From contig NZ_CP029189.1 in the NCBI RefSeq assembly GCF_008642275.1, forward strand, positions 1,653,501 to 1,717,500: a stretch of DNA of 64,000 nucleotides. Direction: 5' to 3'. A program made the position numbers and the translations under genes. Below, piece after piece: positions 16,678 through 25,433 of the stretch. The notes beneath the pieces are model-generated. The model ran no database searches, had not been told where the DNA came from, and worked only from the letters and a program-made list of their open reading frames with translations. How positions within the stretch are numbered: position 1 is the stretch's first letter; each line of letters begins with the position of its first letter. This DNA comes from Streptomyces venezuelae. GTDB lineage: Bacteria > Actinomycetota > Actinomycetes > Streptomycetales > Streptomycetaceae.

Positions 16678-17349
16678 TCAGCGATCGCGGCCAGTGCCCG
16701 CCCGGTCTGCGGTAAGCACCGGCTCGGCCGCCATGCCCGTTCGCCCGGCCCGCCGCCTCGACACCCGGCGCCACGCCCCCGCACCGGCCAGGAGCGCCAG
16801 CCCGTCCGCCACCGCCGCGGACAGCCCCATCGCCGCGACCGTCTGCCACGAGTGCCCGTCCAGCTCCCCACCCTCCGGCGACGCCCACAGCCGGATCCGG
16901 TGCCCGTCCGGATGCACCTTGTCCGCCGGGCGCACCTCGTAGAAAGTGCGTCCGCCGACCGACCAGACGTACCGGCACTCGACCTCGTCCTGCGGCCCCG
17001 CGCCCTCGTCCCAGTGCTGGCCGGTCACCCGGCAACCGCTGAGCTCGATCGTTACCGGTTCCGTCGTCCGCCCCCGGAGCTGGACCTGCTCCACCGTGCC
17101 GCCCGTGGTCACGACCCCGGCCAGCACCAACACCGTCAGCCCGCCAGCGGCCAGCGCGTCGGCCCACCGGTCCAGACCCGGCCGGAGCCTGAGCCCGACC
17201 GGCGCCGTCACCAGGCCCGCCCCGAGCAGGACGAGCGGCCAGGCCGTCCACGGCGTCCCGTCCGCCCAGTTCCACAGCAGCACGCCCGCGCCGACGACCG
17301 CGGCCACCGACCCCCCGATCGCGACGTACCCGCCTATCCTCTGCGCCAT
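16678..17349 (-). CDS. Hypothetical membrane protein
   Basis: A 223-residue protein with ATG behind a GGGGGTG tract. Two hydrophobic pairs are visible near the N-terminus (GGYVAIGGSVAAVVGAGVLL, WPLVLLGAGLVTAP, then AAGGLTVLVLAGVVTTGG) and one near the C-terminus (TVAAMGLSAAVADGLALLAG). Between them lies a strand-rich soluble domain with two cysteines (SGCRVTGQHW, VECRYVWSVGGRTFYEV), reminiscent of the DUF3592-type small beta domain, in which a hydrophilic loop with RTFYEV is typical. That assignment is tentative. It is divergent from the next gene in the accessory patch. Confidence 0.65.
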   Translation of the reverse strand: MAQRIGGYVAIGGSVAAVVGAGVLLWNWADGTPWTAWPLVLLGAGLVTAPVGLRLRPGLDRWADALAAGGLTVLVLAGVVTTGGTVEQVQLRGRTTEPVTIELSGCRVTGQHWDEGAGPQDEVECRYVWSVGGRTFYEVRPADKVHPDGHRIRLWASPEGGELDGHSWQTVAAMGLSAAVADGLALLAGAGAWRRVSRRRAGRTGMAAEPVLTADRAGTGRDR

Positions 17350-17493
17350 TTCGCACCCCCTTGCCCCCCGCTACCCACCCGTCCGATCCCGCAACCACGC
17401 CGCAATCGCCAGGTATTCGTCCGCCATGTTCACGGGAGTTGCCAGAGAATCAACACCCGTTACGCTCTTCACCACCGAGGTCCGAGGAGATCC

Positions 17494-18264
17494 ATGGTCG
17501 ACACCGTCAACTCACTGGCCGCCCGTGTTCACGATCTGCTGGTGGAGGCCATGACCAATGGTCCCGCTGCGGTGGGCACCGCGGGCTTCCACGACCTCGT
17601 CGCGCGCGCCACAGCACTAGGCCCCGACGGCACGTGGCTCGTCGCCGCCGGCCACTCGAGCCTCGGCGTCATGGCCGTCCTACGCGGAGAGGCGAACCAG
17701 GGAATCCTCCACCTCGACGCCGCGGTGGCAGCCGGTTACAACGACTGCGTGGCGCTCCACGTCGCCCCCTTGCGTCCGCTGCACGACGATCCCCGCTTCC
17801 GGGCCCTGTACCAGCGGATGCGGATCACCGAGGCGGACCTTGACGAGTTCTTCTGGCTGCACCAGGAAACGCAGCTCATGGTGCAGGACGCCCAGACAGC
17901 GGCCGTTGACAACATAGGCCGTCTCGACACCGGGGTGTCGCCGCTTCCGCAGGCCCCCCTGCCGACCCGGGAACCGAACACCCTCGGCATCCTGATCTCC
18001 CGCATCGACCTCGCGGCGACCCAGACCGCACTCCAACAGGCCGCCTTGAAGGCGGAGTTCCAGCGCAGCTCCGGCAATACCAGCCTCAGTCTCATCGACG
18101 GCTCGTGGGACTACGACCGTGCCAGGCGCGACGCCTGGCACGCCGACGCGTTGGATGCCCAGCGCCTGCGGGCCGCCGAGGCCCGGGCTTTCGTCGAACG
18201 CCCCGGCGCCGGCACCGTGCTCATCCCCTGCCCGCCGCTGGGCTCGATCGCATACCCGAGCTGA
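17494..18264 (+). CDS. Hypothetical protein with TPR-like segment
   Basis: A 256-residue soluble protein; ATG follows GAGGAG closely. The N-terminal half is helical. The stretch GILHLDAAVAAGYNDCVALH then LRPLHDDPRFRALYQRM matches the usual end of TPR arrays in which a helix with LDxAVxxGY is followed by LxxDPRFxxLxxRM. The C-terminal half has LAATQTALQQAALKAEFQRS, a possible coiled helix, and RARRDAWHADALDAQRLRAA. No catalytic motif, signal peptide or membrane helix seen. Its base composition is slightly less GC-rich than flanking core genes, fitting an accessory origin. Function not assignable. Confidence 0.7.
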   Translation: MVDTVNSLAARVHDLLVEAMTNGPAAVGTAGFHDLVARATALGPDGTWLVAAGHSSLGVMAVLRGEANQGILHLDAAVAAGYNDCVALHVAPLRPLHDDPRFRALYQRMRITEADLDEFFWLHQETQLMVQDAQTAAVDNIGRLDTGVSPLPQAPLPTREPNTLGILISRIDLAATQTALQQAALKAEFQRSSGNTSLSLIDGSWDYDRARRDAWHADALDAQRLRAAEARAFVERPGAGTVLIPCPPLGSIAYPS

Positions 18265-18297
18265 GGAGGACAGCACCGGCACGGTGGCCGCAGGTAC

Positions 18298-18663
18298 TCA
18301 GGCTTCGGTCAGCCAGCCTTCTTCAAGACCGCCCAGAACAAACCCGTTCTCGAATCGCACCCTGTACCTGATCTGAGCGCCGGCTCCGGCGTCGAGCCCT
18401 CCGTGCCGGATGATCTGCTGACGGAGATTGTCGATGATGCCGGCCGTGTGGCCATCGAACTGGACCCCGCGGACTCGCCGTTCGAATTCCGCGAGCCCGT
18501 CCTGAGCCACACCGCCGGCTTCCTCTGCCGATCCCGTGACGATGCCCTCCAAGCCCTCGGCCAGGCACAGCGGACCGGGGAAGCCGATCCTGGCCGCCGT
18601 GTCGTTTGCGGTGAGCTGCACATCCCTGGTCAGCTTCACCTTGGCGCCGGTCTCGTACGGCAT
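18298..18663 (-). CDS. Small hypothetical protein
   Basis: A 121-residue protein, convergent with the TPR-like gene and ending 33 nt from it. ATG (MPYETGAKVKLTRDVQLTAN) is preceded by GAGGGGGGA. The N-terminal phrase, with a GxxVxLTRDV strand and later GLEGIVTG, suggests a small SH3-like beta barrel; the end IRYRVRFENGFVLGGLEEGW is also strand-like. No recognised family. A TTG or ATG further upstream would only add a short unconserved extension. Confidence 0.65.
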   Translation of the reverse strand: MPYETGAKVKLTRDVQLTANDTAARIGFPGPLCLAEGLEGIVTGSAEEAGGVAQDGLAEFERRVRGVQFDGHTAGIIDNLRQQIIRHGGLDAGAGAQIRYRVRFENGFVLGGLEEGWLTEA

Positions 18664-19011
18664 GGGTGTCCCCCCTCGTTCGATCTTGGCCGTGACCATG
18701 GCAAGCGTAGTCGGGGATGCCGTGGAAGGAATGGGTGTCCGGCAAGATCAGAAGCCTCACGGCTTGCCAGGTAGGCCCTTCGTATCGGCCTCCGCCTGCA
18801 ACGCGCAGAACCCTGTTCCCGCTTCTCGTCAACACGTCCAGAAGCCGTCCCCGCCCGCGGAACCAGTTCAACAGCGACCAGTGGAAGCCCGCTCTCGCCA
18901 CCGCGGGGATCATCCCCGAGCGAAAAGAGCCCCCGGCCACGGCCCGGAGCAAGCGTCAAGCCCCCCGCCCTCGGAGAAGATCCAGGTGGGGGGGCTTGAT
19001 CAGACTGGGAA
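18664..19011. other. Intergenic region before der terminator
   Basis: About 350 bp without a supported gene. Apart from the ribosome-binding site of the small hypothetical gene on the left and the der terminator on the right, I see nothing; composition is comparatively AT-rich and no mobile element end is recognisable. Confidence 0.4.
18956..18999 (-). terminator. Terminator downstream of der
   Basis: Inverted repeat TCAAGCCCCCC / GGGGGGCTTGA (11 bp, 22-nt loop) 12 nt beyond the der stop codon on the minus strand. Confidence 0.6.
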
Positions 19012-20475
19012 CTACTTCTTCTTCTTGTACTGGGCGCCGCGCTTCTCGCGCACCCGCACCGAGATGTGGATCGGGGTGCCGTCGAAGCCGAACTCCTCGC
19101 GCAGGCGGCGCTCGATGAAGCGCCGGTAGCCGTGCTCCAGGAAGCCGGAGGCGAAGAGGACGAACCGCGGCGGCTTGCTGCCCGCCTGGGTACCGAACAG
19201 GATGCGGGGCTGCTTGCCGCCACGGATCGGGTGCGGGTGGGCGGCGACGACCTCACCGAGGAAGGCGTTCAGCCGGCCGGTGGGGACGCGCGTCTCCCAG
19301 CCCGCGAGGGCCGTCTCGATCGCCGGGACCAGCTTCTCCATGTGACGGCCGGTGAGCGCCGAGACGTTCACCCGCGGCGCCCAGGAGACCTGCTGCATCT
19401 CGGTCTCGATCTCGCGCTCGAGGTAGTAGCGGCGCTCCTCGTCGAGCTCGTCCCACTTGTTGTACGCGATCACGATCGCGCGGCCCGCCTCGACGGCCAT
19501 CGTGATGATGCGCTGGTCCTGGACGCTGATGGTCTCGGTGGTGTCGATCAGGATCACCGCGACCTCCGCCTTCTCGACGGCGGCGGCCGTGCGCAGGGAC
19601 GCGTAGTAGTCGGCGCCCTGCTGCAGGTGGACCTTCTTGCGGATACCGGCGGTGTCGACGAACTTCCAGGTGATGCCGCCGAGTTCGATCAGCTCGTCGA
19701 CCGGGTCGCGGGTGGTGCCGGCGAGCTCGTTGACGACGACGCGGTCCTCCTTCGCCACCTTGTTGAGGAGCGAGGACTTGCCGACGTTCGGGCGGCCGAT
19801 CAGCGCGATGCGGCGCGGGCCGCCGGGGGCGGCGCCGCCGAAGGTCTGCTCGGGGGCCTCGGGCAGGGCCTCCAGGACCGCGTCGAGCATGTCGCCGGTG
19901 CCGCGGCCGTGCAGCGAGGAGACCGGGTGGGGCATGCCGAGGCCGAGCGACCACAGGGAGGCCGCGTCGGACTCGCCGCTCTGGCCGTCGACCTTGTTGG
20001 CGCACAGCACGACGGGCTTGCCCGACTTGCGCAGCAGCCGGACGACGGCCTCGTCGGTGTCGGTGGCGCCGACCTTGGAGTCGACGACGAAGACGACCGC
20101 GTCGGCGGCCTCGATGGCGTACTCGGCCTGGGCGGCGACGGAGGCGTCGATGCCGAGGACGTCCTGCTCCCAGCCGCCGGTGTCGACGACCTTGAAGCGG
20201 CGGCCGGCCCATTCGGCCTCGTACGTGACGCGGTCGCGGGTGACGCCGGGCTTGTCCTCGACGACGGCCTCACGGCGGCCGATGATCCGGTTCACCAGGG
20301 TCGACTTGCCGACGTTCGGGCGGCCGACGACGGCGAGGACGGGAAGCGGGCCGTGACCGGCCTCCTCGATCGCGCCTTCGACCTCTTCGATGTCGAAGCC
20401 CTCTTCCGCGGCGAGCTCCATGAACTCCGCGTACTCGGCGTCGCCAAGTGCTCCGTGGTCGTGCTGGTCGTTCAT
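19012..20475 (-). CDS. der: Ribosome biogenesis GTPase Der (EngA)
   Basis: A 487-residue double GTPase that acts in 50S subunit assembly. After an acidic 43-residue N-terminal extension, the first G domain has G1 GRPNVGKS at 51-58, DTGGWEQD as G3 and NKVD as G4. The second G domain repeats GRPNVGKS, then DTAGIRKK and NKWD. A C-terminal KH-like domain ends in [16 protein letters not shown] was chosen with GAGGAACGG upstream. It ends the block tyrA, cmk, acyltransferase, der, all on the minus strand; this order is typical of streptomycetes and cmk-der adjacency is common in actinobacteria. Confidence 0.98.
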   Translation of the reverse strand: MNDQHDHGALGDAEYAEFMELAAEEGFDIEEVEGAIEEAGHGPLPVLAVVGRPNVGKSTLVNRIIGRREAVVEDKPGVTRDRVTYEAEWAGRRFKVVDTGGWEQDVLGIDASVAAQAEYAIEAADAVVFVVDSKVGATDTDEAVVRLLRKSGKPVVLCANKVDGQSGESDAASLWSLGLGMPHPVSSLHGRGTGDMLDAVLEALPEAPEQTFGGAAPGGPRRIALIGRPNVGKSSLLNKVAKEDRVVVNELAGTTRDPVDELIELGGITWKFVDTAGIRKKVHLQQGADYYASLRTAAAVEKAEVAVILIDTTETISVQDQRIITMAVEAGRAIVIAYNKWDELDEERRYYLEREIETEMQQVSWAPRVNVSALTGRHMEKLVPAIETALAGWETRVPTGRLNAFLGEVVAAHPHPIRGGKQPRILFGTQAGSKPPRFVLFASGFLEHGYRRFIERRLREEFGFDGTPIHISVRVREKRGAQYKKKK

Positions 20476-20551
20476 GAAGTCCGTTCCTCGTCGTTCGTGG
20501 TGGTCGGTGGTGCCCGCGCAGCGCGGTTCCACTACTGGTTTCAAGTCTCGC

Positions 20552-21199
20552 TCAGCGCCCGGTGAGGCGCTTGGCGTCGGCCAGGTGGGCGGTCAGCCGG
20601 TCCTGGATGCGTACGGTGGCCTGGTCCAGCGCGGTACGGGTACGGCGGCCACTGCCGTCACCCGCGTCGAAGGCCGATCCGAAGACGACGTCGACCCGGC
20701 TCCCCAGGGCCGGCAGGCCCTTGACGACCCGGCCCGGGGTGTCTCCGCTGCCGAGGACGGCCACGGGGACGATGGGTGCGCCGCTGCGGACCGCGAAGTA
20801 GGCGAGGCCCGCGCGCAGCGAGGCGAAGTCGCCCTCGCCCCGGGTGCCCTCGGGGAATATCCCCAGGGCGCCCCCGTTGTCGAGCACGCCGAGGGCGCGC
20901 CCTATCGCCGTCCGGTCGGGGCCGCCGCGGTCGACCTTGACCTGCCCGATCCCTTCGAGGAAGGGGCCGAGCGGGCCCACGTACGCTTCCTTCTTGATCA
21001 GGAAGTGCAGCGGCCGGGGCGCGGTGCCCATGACCATGGGGCCGTCGATGTTGTGCGAGTGGTTCACGGCGAGGATGACGGGGCCCGAGGCGGGCACCTT
21101 CCAGGCCCCCAGTACGCGCGGCTTCCAGAGCCCGTACATGAGCCCGATGCCGATGCGCCTGCCGACCGCCGCACCCTTGAGGGAGGGCGCTTGGCTCAC
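20552..21199 (-). CDS. 1-acyl-glycerol-3-phosphate acyltransferase family protein
   Basis: A 215-residue PlsC-type acyltransferase of phospholipid synthesis. The catalytic box NHSHNIDG (NHxxxxD) lies near residue 41, the substrate-binding motif FPEGTRGEG follows at about 106, and a VPVAVLGSG motif IV comes later. A hydrophobic N-terminal segment ([19 protein letters not shown]) should associate with the membrane. The GTG start overlaps the cmk stop in GTGA, showing translational coupling. Family members transfer an acyl chain to lysophosphatidate, but in the cmk-der setting the exact acceptor is not established. Confidence 0.93.
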   Translation of the reverse strand: MSQAPSLKGAAVGRRIGIGLMYGLWKPRVLGAWKVPASGPVILAVNHSHNIDGPMVMGTAPRPLHFLIKKEAYVGPLGPFLEGIGQVKVDRGGPDRTAIGRALGVLDNGGALGIFPEGTRGEGDFASLRAGLAYFAVRSGAPIVPVAVLGSGDTPGRVVKGLPALGSRVDVVFGSAFDAGDGSGRRTRTALDQATVRIQDRLTAHLADAKRLTGR

Positions 21200-21903
21200 T
21201 TGCGGCCCGCCCGCTTCTCTTCCACCAGCGTCACGACGCACTCGATGACCTGGTCGAGCGTGAGCTCGGTGGTGTCCACCTCGACGGCGTCGCCGGCCTT
21301 GGCCAGCGGGGAGGTCTTGCGGCCGGAGTCGGCCGCGTCGCGCTTGATCAGCGCCTCCTTGGTGGCCGCGAGGTCGGCGGCCTCCTTGCCGCGGAGCTCG
21401 CCGCTGCGCCGGGCGGCGCGCGCCTCGGCGGAAGCGGTCAGGAAGATCTTGAGGTCGGCGTCGGGCAGGACGGTGGTGCCGATGTCCCGGCCCTCGACGA
21501 CGATGCCGGCGGCCTCCTGGGCCGCCCCGGCGGCGATGGAGCGCTGCAGGTCGGTGATCAGGGTGCGCACCTCGGGGACGGCGCTGACGGCGCTGACCTT
21601 GGAGGTGACCTCCTGGGTCCGGATGGGACCGGCGGCGTCGAGGCCGTCCACGGTGATGGTGGGGGCGGCCGGGTCGGTGCCGGACACGATGGTGGGCTTG
21701 CCGGCGGCGATCGCGATCGCCTGCGGGTCGTCGGTGTCGACGCCGTTGGTGATCATCCACCAGGTGATGGCCCGGTACTGGGCGCCGGTGTCCAGGTAGC
21801 GCAGCCCGAGCTTGGCGGCCACGGCCTTGGAGGTGCTGGACTTGCCCGTGCCGGAGGGACCGTCGATGGCGACGATCACGGCGGACGGAGCTGCGGTTTC
21901 CAC
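21196..21903 (-). CDS. cmk: (d)CMP kinase
   Basis: A 235-residue cytidylate kinase phosphorylating CMP and dCMP with ATP. The P-loop is GPSGTGKSS at about 15-23. YLDTGAQYRAITW marks the nucleotide-monophosphate region, VVEGRDIGTTVLPDADLKIFL the core, and ASAEARAARRSGE with RDAADSGRKTSPL the lid. Length is normal. The start is GTG with AGGAAGG about 10 nt upstream. It overlaps the following acyltransferase gene by 4 nt and lies 125 nt downstream of tyrA. Confidence 0.97.
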   Translation of the reverse strand: METAAPSAVIVAIDGPSGTGKSSTSKAVAAKLGLRYLDTGAQYRAITWWMITNGVDTDDPQAIAIAAGKPTIVSGTDPAAPTITVDGLDAAGPIRTQEVTSKVSAVSAVPEVRTLITDLQRSIAAGAAQEAAGIVVEGRDIGTTVLPDADLKIFLTASAEARAARRSGELRGKEAADLAATKEALIKRDAADSGRKTSPLAKAGDAVEVDTTELTLDQVIECVVTLVEEKRAGRK

Positions 21904-22028
21904 GGTGCGGGCACCTTCCTGGTTGCGCGTACGTGTCCGGGCGCGGCAAAGCGCCCCTCCCCAAGGTTACCGGCCCCGGACGGCCCCCGTCCCCGCCCTG
22001 CGTTCCGGGGGCCGGCGGGGGCTGCGCG

Positions 22029-23117
22029 CTACTGCTGCCGCAGCGCCCAGCCCCGCTCGCGCAGCTCCGCGGTGAGGCCGGCCACGGCCCGCGGTTCCAC
22101 CATGAGCTGGACGAGTCCGGCCTGCTGGCCCGTCGCGTGCTCGATCCGTACGTCCTCGATGTTGACCCCGGCCCGCCCCGCGTCGGCGAAGATCCGCGCC
22201 AGCTCACCGGGCTGGTCGCTGATGAGCACGGCCACCGTCTCGTAGACGGTGGGGGCCGCGCCGTGCTTGCCCGGTACCCGGACCCGGCCCGCGTTCCCGC
22301 GGCGCAGCACGTCCTCGATGCCCGCGGCGCCGCCGCGCCGCTTCTCCAGGTCGGCGGACTGCAGGCCCCGCAGTGCCTCCACGGTCTCCTCCAGGTCGGC
22401 GGCGATCCCGGCGAGGACGTCCGCCACCGGTCCCGGGTTGGCCGAGAGGATCTCCACCCACATCCGCGGGTCGGAGGCCGCGATCCGGGTCACGTCGCGG
22501 ATGCCCTGTCCGCAGAGCCGGACCGCCGTCTCGTCGGCCTCCTCCAGCCGGGCCGCGACCATGCTGGAGACCAGCTGCGGGGTGTGCGAGACGAGCGCCA
22601 CCGCACGGTCGTGGGCGTCGGCGTCCATCACCACCGGTACGGCCCGGGACAGGGCCACCAGCTCCAGCGCGAGGTTGAGGACCTCGTGGTCGGTGTCCCG
22701 GGTGGGGGTCAGCACCCAGGGGCGGCCCTCGAAGAGGTCCGCGGTGGCGGCGAGCGGCCCCGACTGCTCCTTGCCGGCCATCGGGTGGGTTCCGATGTAG
22801 GCGGTGACGTCCACGCCGAGCGCCGCCAGCTCCCGCCGCGGCCCGCCCTTGACGCTGGCCACGTCCACGTAGGCGCGGGCGACCCCGCGGCCGATCAGGT
22901 CGGCCAGGGTCGCGGCCACGTGGGCCGGGGGTACGGCGACGATCGCGAGGTCGACCTGCTCCTGGGGGGCCTCGTCGGTGCCGGCGCCGAGGGCGGCCGC
23001 GGTACGGGCCTGCGCCGGGTCGTGGTCGGCGAGGTGGACGGTGATCCCGCGGGCGGTCAGGGCGAGCGCCGCGGAGGTGCCGATCAGTCCGGTTCCGATG
23101 ACGACGGCGGTTCTCAC
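22029..23117 (-). CDS. tyrA: Prephenate dehydrogenase
   Basis: A 362-residue enzyme converting prephenate to 4-hydroxyphenylpyruvate in tyrosine synthesis. The N-terminal NAD site reads VVIGTGLIGTSAALAL at 5-20. The catalytic region follows with THPMAGKEQSGP (His and Lys contacts) and VSHTPQLVSSMVA. The C-terminal 75 residues form an ACT-like domain (TVAVLISDQPGELARIFADA), which probably mediates tyrosine feedback. GTG start with GGGAG 7 nt upstream. It is the first gene of the tyrA-cmk-acyltransferase-der series. Confidence 0.96.
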   Translation of the reverse strand: MRTAVVIGTGLIGTSAALALTARGITVHLADHDPAQARTAAALGAGTDEAPQEQVDLAIVAVPPAHVAATLADLIGRGVARAYVDVASVKGGPRRELAALGVDVTAYIGTHPMAGKEQSGPLAATADLFEGRPWVLTPTRDTDHEVLNLALELVALSRAVPVVMDADAHDRAVALVSHTPQLVSSMVAARLEEADETAVRLCGQGIRDVTRIAASDPRMWVEILSANPGPVADVLAGIAADLEETVEALRGLQSADLEKRRGGAAGIEDVLRRGNAGRVRVPGKHGAAPTVYETVAVLISDQPGELARIFADAGRAGVNIEDVRIEHATGQQAGLVQLMVEPRAVAGLTAELRERGWALRQQ

Positions 23118-23185
23118 GAGGCACTCCCAGGGGACGGAAAAGGCGAGCTGACGGGCTGTCCGGCCAGGGTATCCAGCACCCGTGC

Positions 23186-23234
23186 CACGAGGGCCCGACC
23201 GCCCATCCCGTGGGACGGCGGCCGGGCCCTCGTG
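23186..23234 (-). terminator. Hairpin downstream of DUF937 gene
   Basis: Inverted repeat CACGAGGGCCCG / CGGGCCCTCGTG (12 bp) enclosing a 25-nt loop that can itself pair around CCCGTGGG. It lies 17 nt beyond the DUF937 stop codon on the minus strand. Confidence 0.6.
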
Positions 23235-23250
23235 CACCGCTGCCGGGCGG

Positions 23251-23685
23251 TCAGAACTTCTGGGCCCGGATGATGTCCTCCAGCGAACCGCTCGGGAGCT
23301 GTCCTTGCGGGCTCAGCTTGTCGACGGCCGTCGGCAGTGTCCGGGCGATCTGGTCGGCGGCCTCCTGCGGGCTGACGCCGGCCTGCGCGGCCGCCTTCTG
23401 CAGGGCCTCGTCGGGCAGCGCCTCGGCGATCTGGGTACCGCTGACCGGCTGGTTGTCGCCGGTGCCGATCCAGGACTGGGCCTGGTCGGCGAGGCCCGAC
23501 TTGGTCAGCATGTCCAGCAGCCCGCCGAGCGGGTTGCTCCCGCCGGCCTGGGAACCGCCGGCGCCGCCCATGAGGGCGCCGAGCAGCGCTCCGAGGACGT
23601 TGCCGCCACCGCCGCTCCCGCCCTGGCCACCGCCGCCGCCACCCAGGAGGCCGCCGAGCAGGGAGCCGAGGTCGTTACCCGCCAT
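23251..23685 (-). CDS. DUF937 (YidB-family) protein
   Basis: A 144-residue protein of the YidB/DUF937 family. The N-terminus is a Gly/Leu-rich low-complexity run (LGSLLGGLLGGGGGG, then VLGALLGALMGG). The conserved C-terminal part contains LTKSGLADQAQSWIGTGDNQ, the signature phrase of the family, and PVSGTQIAEALPDEALQKAAAQAG, and ends RAQKF. Function is unknown; relatives are small cytoplasmic proteins. ATG start with GAAAGG upstream. Alone, between the tyrA promoter region and a divergent DUF952 gene. Confidence 0.9.
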   Translation of the reverse strand: MAGNDLGSLLGGLLGGGGGGQGGSGGGGNVLGALLGALMGGAGGSQAGGSNPLGGLLDMLTKSGLADQAQSWIGTGDNQPVSGTQIAEALPDEALQKAAAQAGVSPQEAADQIARTLPTAVDKLSPQGQLPSGSLEDIIRAQKF

Positions 23686-23821
23686 CGTGATGCCTTTCGC
23701 AGAGGGACCGGGGCGCGCGGAGAGCGGCGTACCCGGCTTCGAGACACGGACAATGTCACCCATACCCACCCATGCCGCCACCTGGCGCACACCCCCGCGC
23801 CCTTGCGGTAGAACGATCCAC

Positions 23822-24163
23822 ATGATCTTCCACATCGTCCCGCTCACCGACTGGACCGCCGCGCCCGAGCATCCGTACGCCCCGCCCTCGCTGGCGGCCG
23901 AGGGGTTCGTCCACTGTTCGGCGGACCGCCCCACGGCACTCGCGATCGCCGACGCGCACTACCGGTCGGTACCCGGGATCCTGCTCGCGGTGGAGCTCGA
24001 CGAGGGCGCGCTGACCGCCGAGGTCCGCCGGGAGAGTGATTCCGGCGGCCTTTACCCGCATGTCCACGGTCCACTGAACCGGGAAGCCGTGATCCACGTG
24101 TGGGAGGTCGTACGCACACCCGGCAGCCCTGCCTCACTGGCCCCATGGGAACCGGGCCGATGA
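23822..24163 (+). CDS. DUF952 protein
   Basis: A 113-residue small globular protein with the DUF952 pattern: MIFHIVPLTDWTAA at the start, AEGFVHCSADRP with the invariant GFVHCS, then LLAVELDEGAL and SGGLYPHVHGPLNREAV with the conserved YPHxYGPL-like motif. Biochemical function is not established. ATG lies 7 nt after TAGAAC and lacks a Shine-Dalgarno sequence, so the message may be leaderless. It is followed 81 nt later by the Rieske gene on the same strand. Confidence 0.9.
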   Translation: MIFHIVPLTDWTAAPEHPYAPPSLAAEGFVHCSADRPTALAIADAHYRSVPGILLAVELDEGALTAEVRRESDSGGLYPHVHGPLNREAVIHVWEVVRTPGSPASLAPWEPGR

Positions 24164-24244
24164 ACCGGCGCGGCAGGCTTCACCTGAGGCCCGCCGCAGG
24201 CCAGGATGCTGCACGCCATCCGGCCACGAAGCGAGGAGAGACTC

Positions 24245-24724
24245 ATGAGCGACCTCACGCACACCGCCCGGCGCACGGTACTGACGATCGGCGCGGCCAC
24301 CCTGGCCGGAGGCGCGATCACCGCCTGCGGCGGTGGCGGCGGTGAAAAGACCTCCCAGGGGGAACCGAACGACGCGGCCGTCCAGCCCGCCGCCCCGGCC
24401 CCCGCCAGCTCGGAGGCGGGCGCGCCGGCTTCCGACAAGGCCCTCACCAAGAAGGAGGACGTGCCGGTGGGGGGCGGCAAGGTCTTCAAGGAGGAGAAGG
24501 TCGTGGTCACCCAGCCCAAGGCCGGCACCTTCAAATGCTTCACGGCGGTCTGCCCCCACCAGGGCTGCCTGGTGAGCAAGGTGGCGGACGGCAGCATCGA
24601 CTGCGTCTGCCACAACAGCAAGTTCGCGGTCGCCGACGGCGCGAAGATCTCGGGGCCCGCCCCCAAGGGCCTGGCGGAGAAGAAGATCAAGGTCGCGGCG
24701 GATGGCAATATCTCACTCGCATAG
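24245..24724 (+). CDS. Rieske [2Fe-2S] lipoprotein
   Basis: A 159-residue exported Rieske protein. A Tat-like signal (ARRTVLTIGAATLAGGAITACGG) with twin Arg at 9-10 and a lipobox Cys28 indicates a membrane-attached lipoprotein. A flexible Ala/Pro/Ser linker follows. The cluster ligands are C103-P-H105 and C120-V-C-H123; Cys108 and Cys122 can form the Rieske disulfide. ATG has GAGGAGAG upstream. The electron partner is unknown, because no quinone oxidoreductase or dioxygenase gene is nearby. Confidence 0.93.
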   Translation: MSDLTHTARRTVLTIGAATLAGGAITACGGGGGEKTSQGEPNDAAVQPAAPAPASSEAGAPASDKALTKKEDVPVGGGKVFKEEKVVVTQPKAGTFKCFTAVCPHQGCLVSKVADGSIDCVCHNSKFAVADGAKISGPAPKGLAEKKIKVAADGNISLA

Positions 24725-24740
24725 CGGCAGGTCAGACGCC

Positions 24741-24746
24741 TACGCT
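24741..24746 (+). promoter_or_regulatory. Putative -10 box, leaderless start
   Basis: TACGCT followed by exactly 6 nt and then the ATG at 24753; no Shine-Dalgarno sequence. No clear -35 element. Confidence 0.3.
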
Positions 24747-24752
24747 CCCCGG

Positions 24753-25433
24753 ATGGACGATCTGACGCTGGTACGCGACCACACGGTCTACCGGTGCGTG
24801 ATGGGCTCCCGGGCGTTCGGACTGGCGACGGAGGCGAGCGACACCGACCTGCGCGGTGTCTACCTCGCCCCGACGCCGCTGTTCTGGCGGTTCGAGAAGC
24901 CCCCCACGCATGTGGAGGGCCCGCGGGACGAGGAGTTCTCCTGGGAGCTGGAGCGCTTCTGCGAACTCGCCCTGCGGGCCAACCCGAACATCCTGGAGTG
25001 CCTGCACTCCCCCCTGGTGGAAGAGGTCACCCCGGTCGGCGAGGAGCTCCTCTCCCTCCGCGGGGCCTTCCTCTCCCGCCGGGCCCACACCAGCTTCAGC
25101 CGGTACGCGGCCTCGCAGCGCGGCAAACTCCTCGCGGACGTCCGCGTGCACGGCGCCCCGCGCTGGAAGCACGCCATGCACCTGCTGCGCCTGCTGCTGT
25201 CCTGCCGTGACCTCCTGCGCACCGGCCGGCTGACCGTCGACGCCGGACCGCACCGCGAGCGCCTGCTCGCTGTCCGCCGGGGCGAGCTCACCTGGGAGGA
25301 GGCCGACGCCTGGATGACCCGCCTCCAGGAGGAGACGGAGAGTGCCCTGGCCGCCACCGCGCTGCCCGCGGAGCCGGACCACGCCCGGGTGCAGGACTTC
25401 CTGGTCCGCACCCGCCGCGCGTCAGCCGTGTAG
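24753..25433 (+). CDS. Predicted nucleotidyltransferase, YcgL/COG3541-like
   Basis: A 226-residue DNA polymerase beta-fold nucleotidyltransferase. The catalytic strand-loop reads GSRAFGLATEASDTDLRGVY, in which GS and the D-x-D pair bind nucleotide and metal. The following helix bundle contains ELERFCELALRANPNILECL and later FSRYAASQRGKLL and KHAMHLLRLLL, the typical arrangement of the COG3541 group. These enzymes are predicted to transfer NMP to an unknown substrate. It faces a second member of the same group, convergent, with 12 nt of shared coding sequence at the 3' ends. Confidence 0.85.
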   Translation: MDDLTLVRDHTVYRCVMGSRAFGLATEASDTDLRGVYLAPTPLFWRFEKPPTHVEGPRDEEFSWELERFCELALRANPNILECLHSPLVEEVTPVGEELLSLRGAFLSRRAHTSFSRYAASQRGKLLADVRVHGAPRWKHAMHLLRLLLSCRDLLRTGRLTVDAGPHRERLLAVRRGELTWEEADAWMTRLQEETESALAATALPAEPDHARVQDFLVRTRRASAV

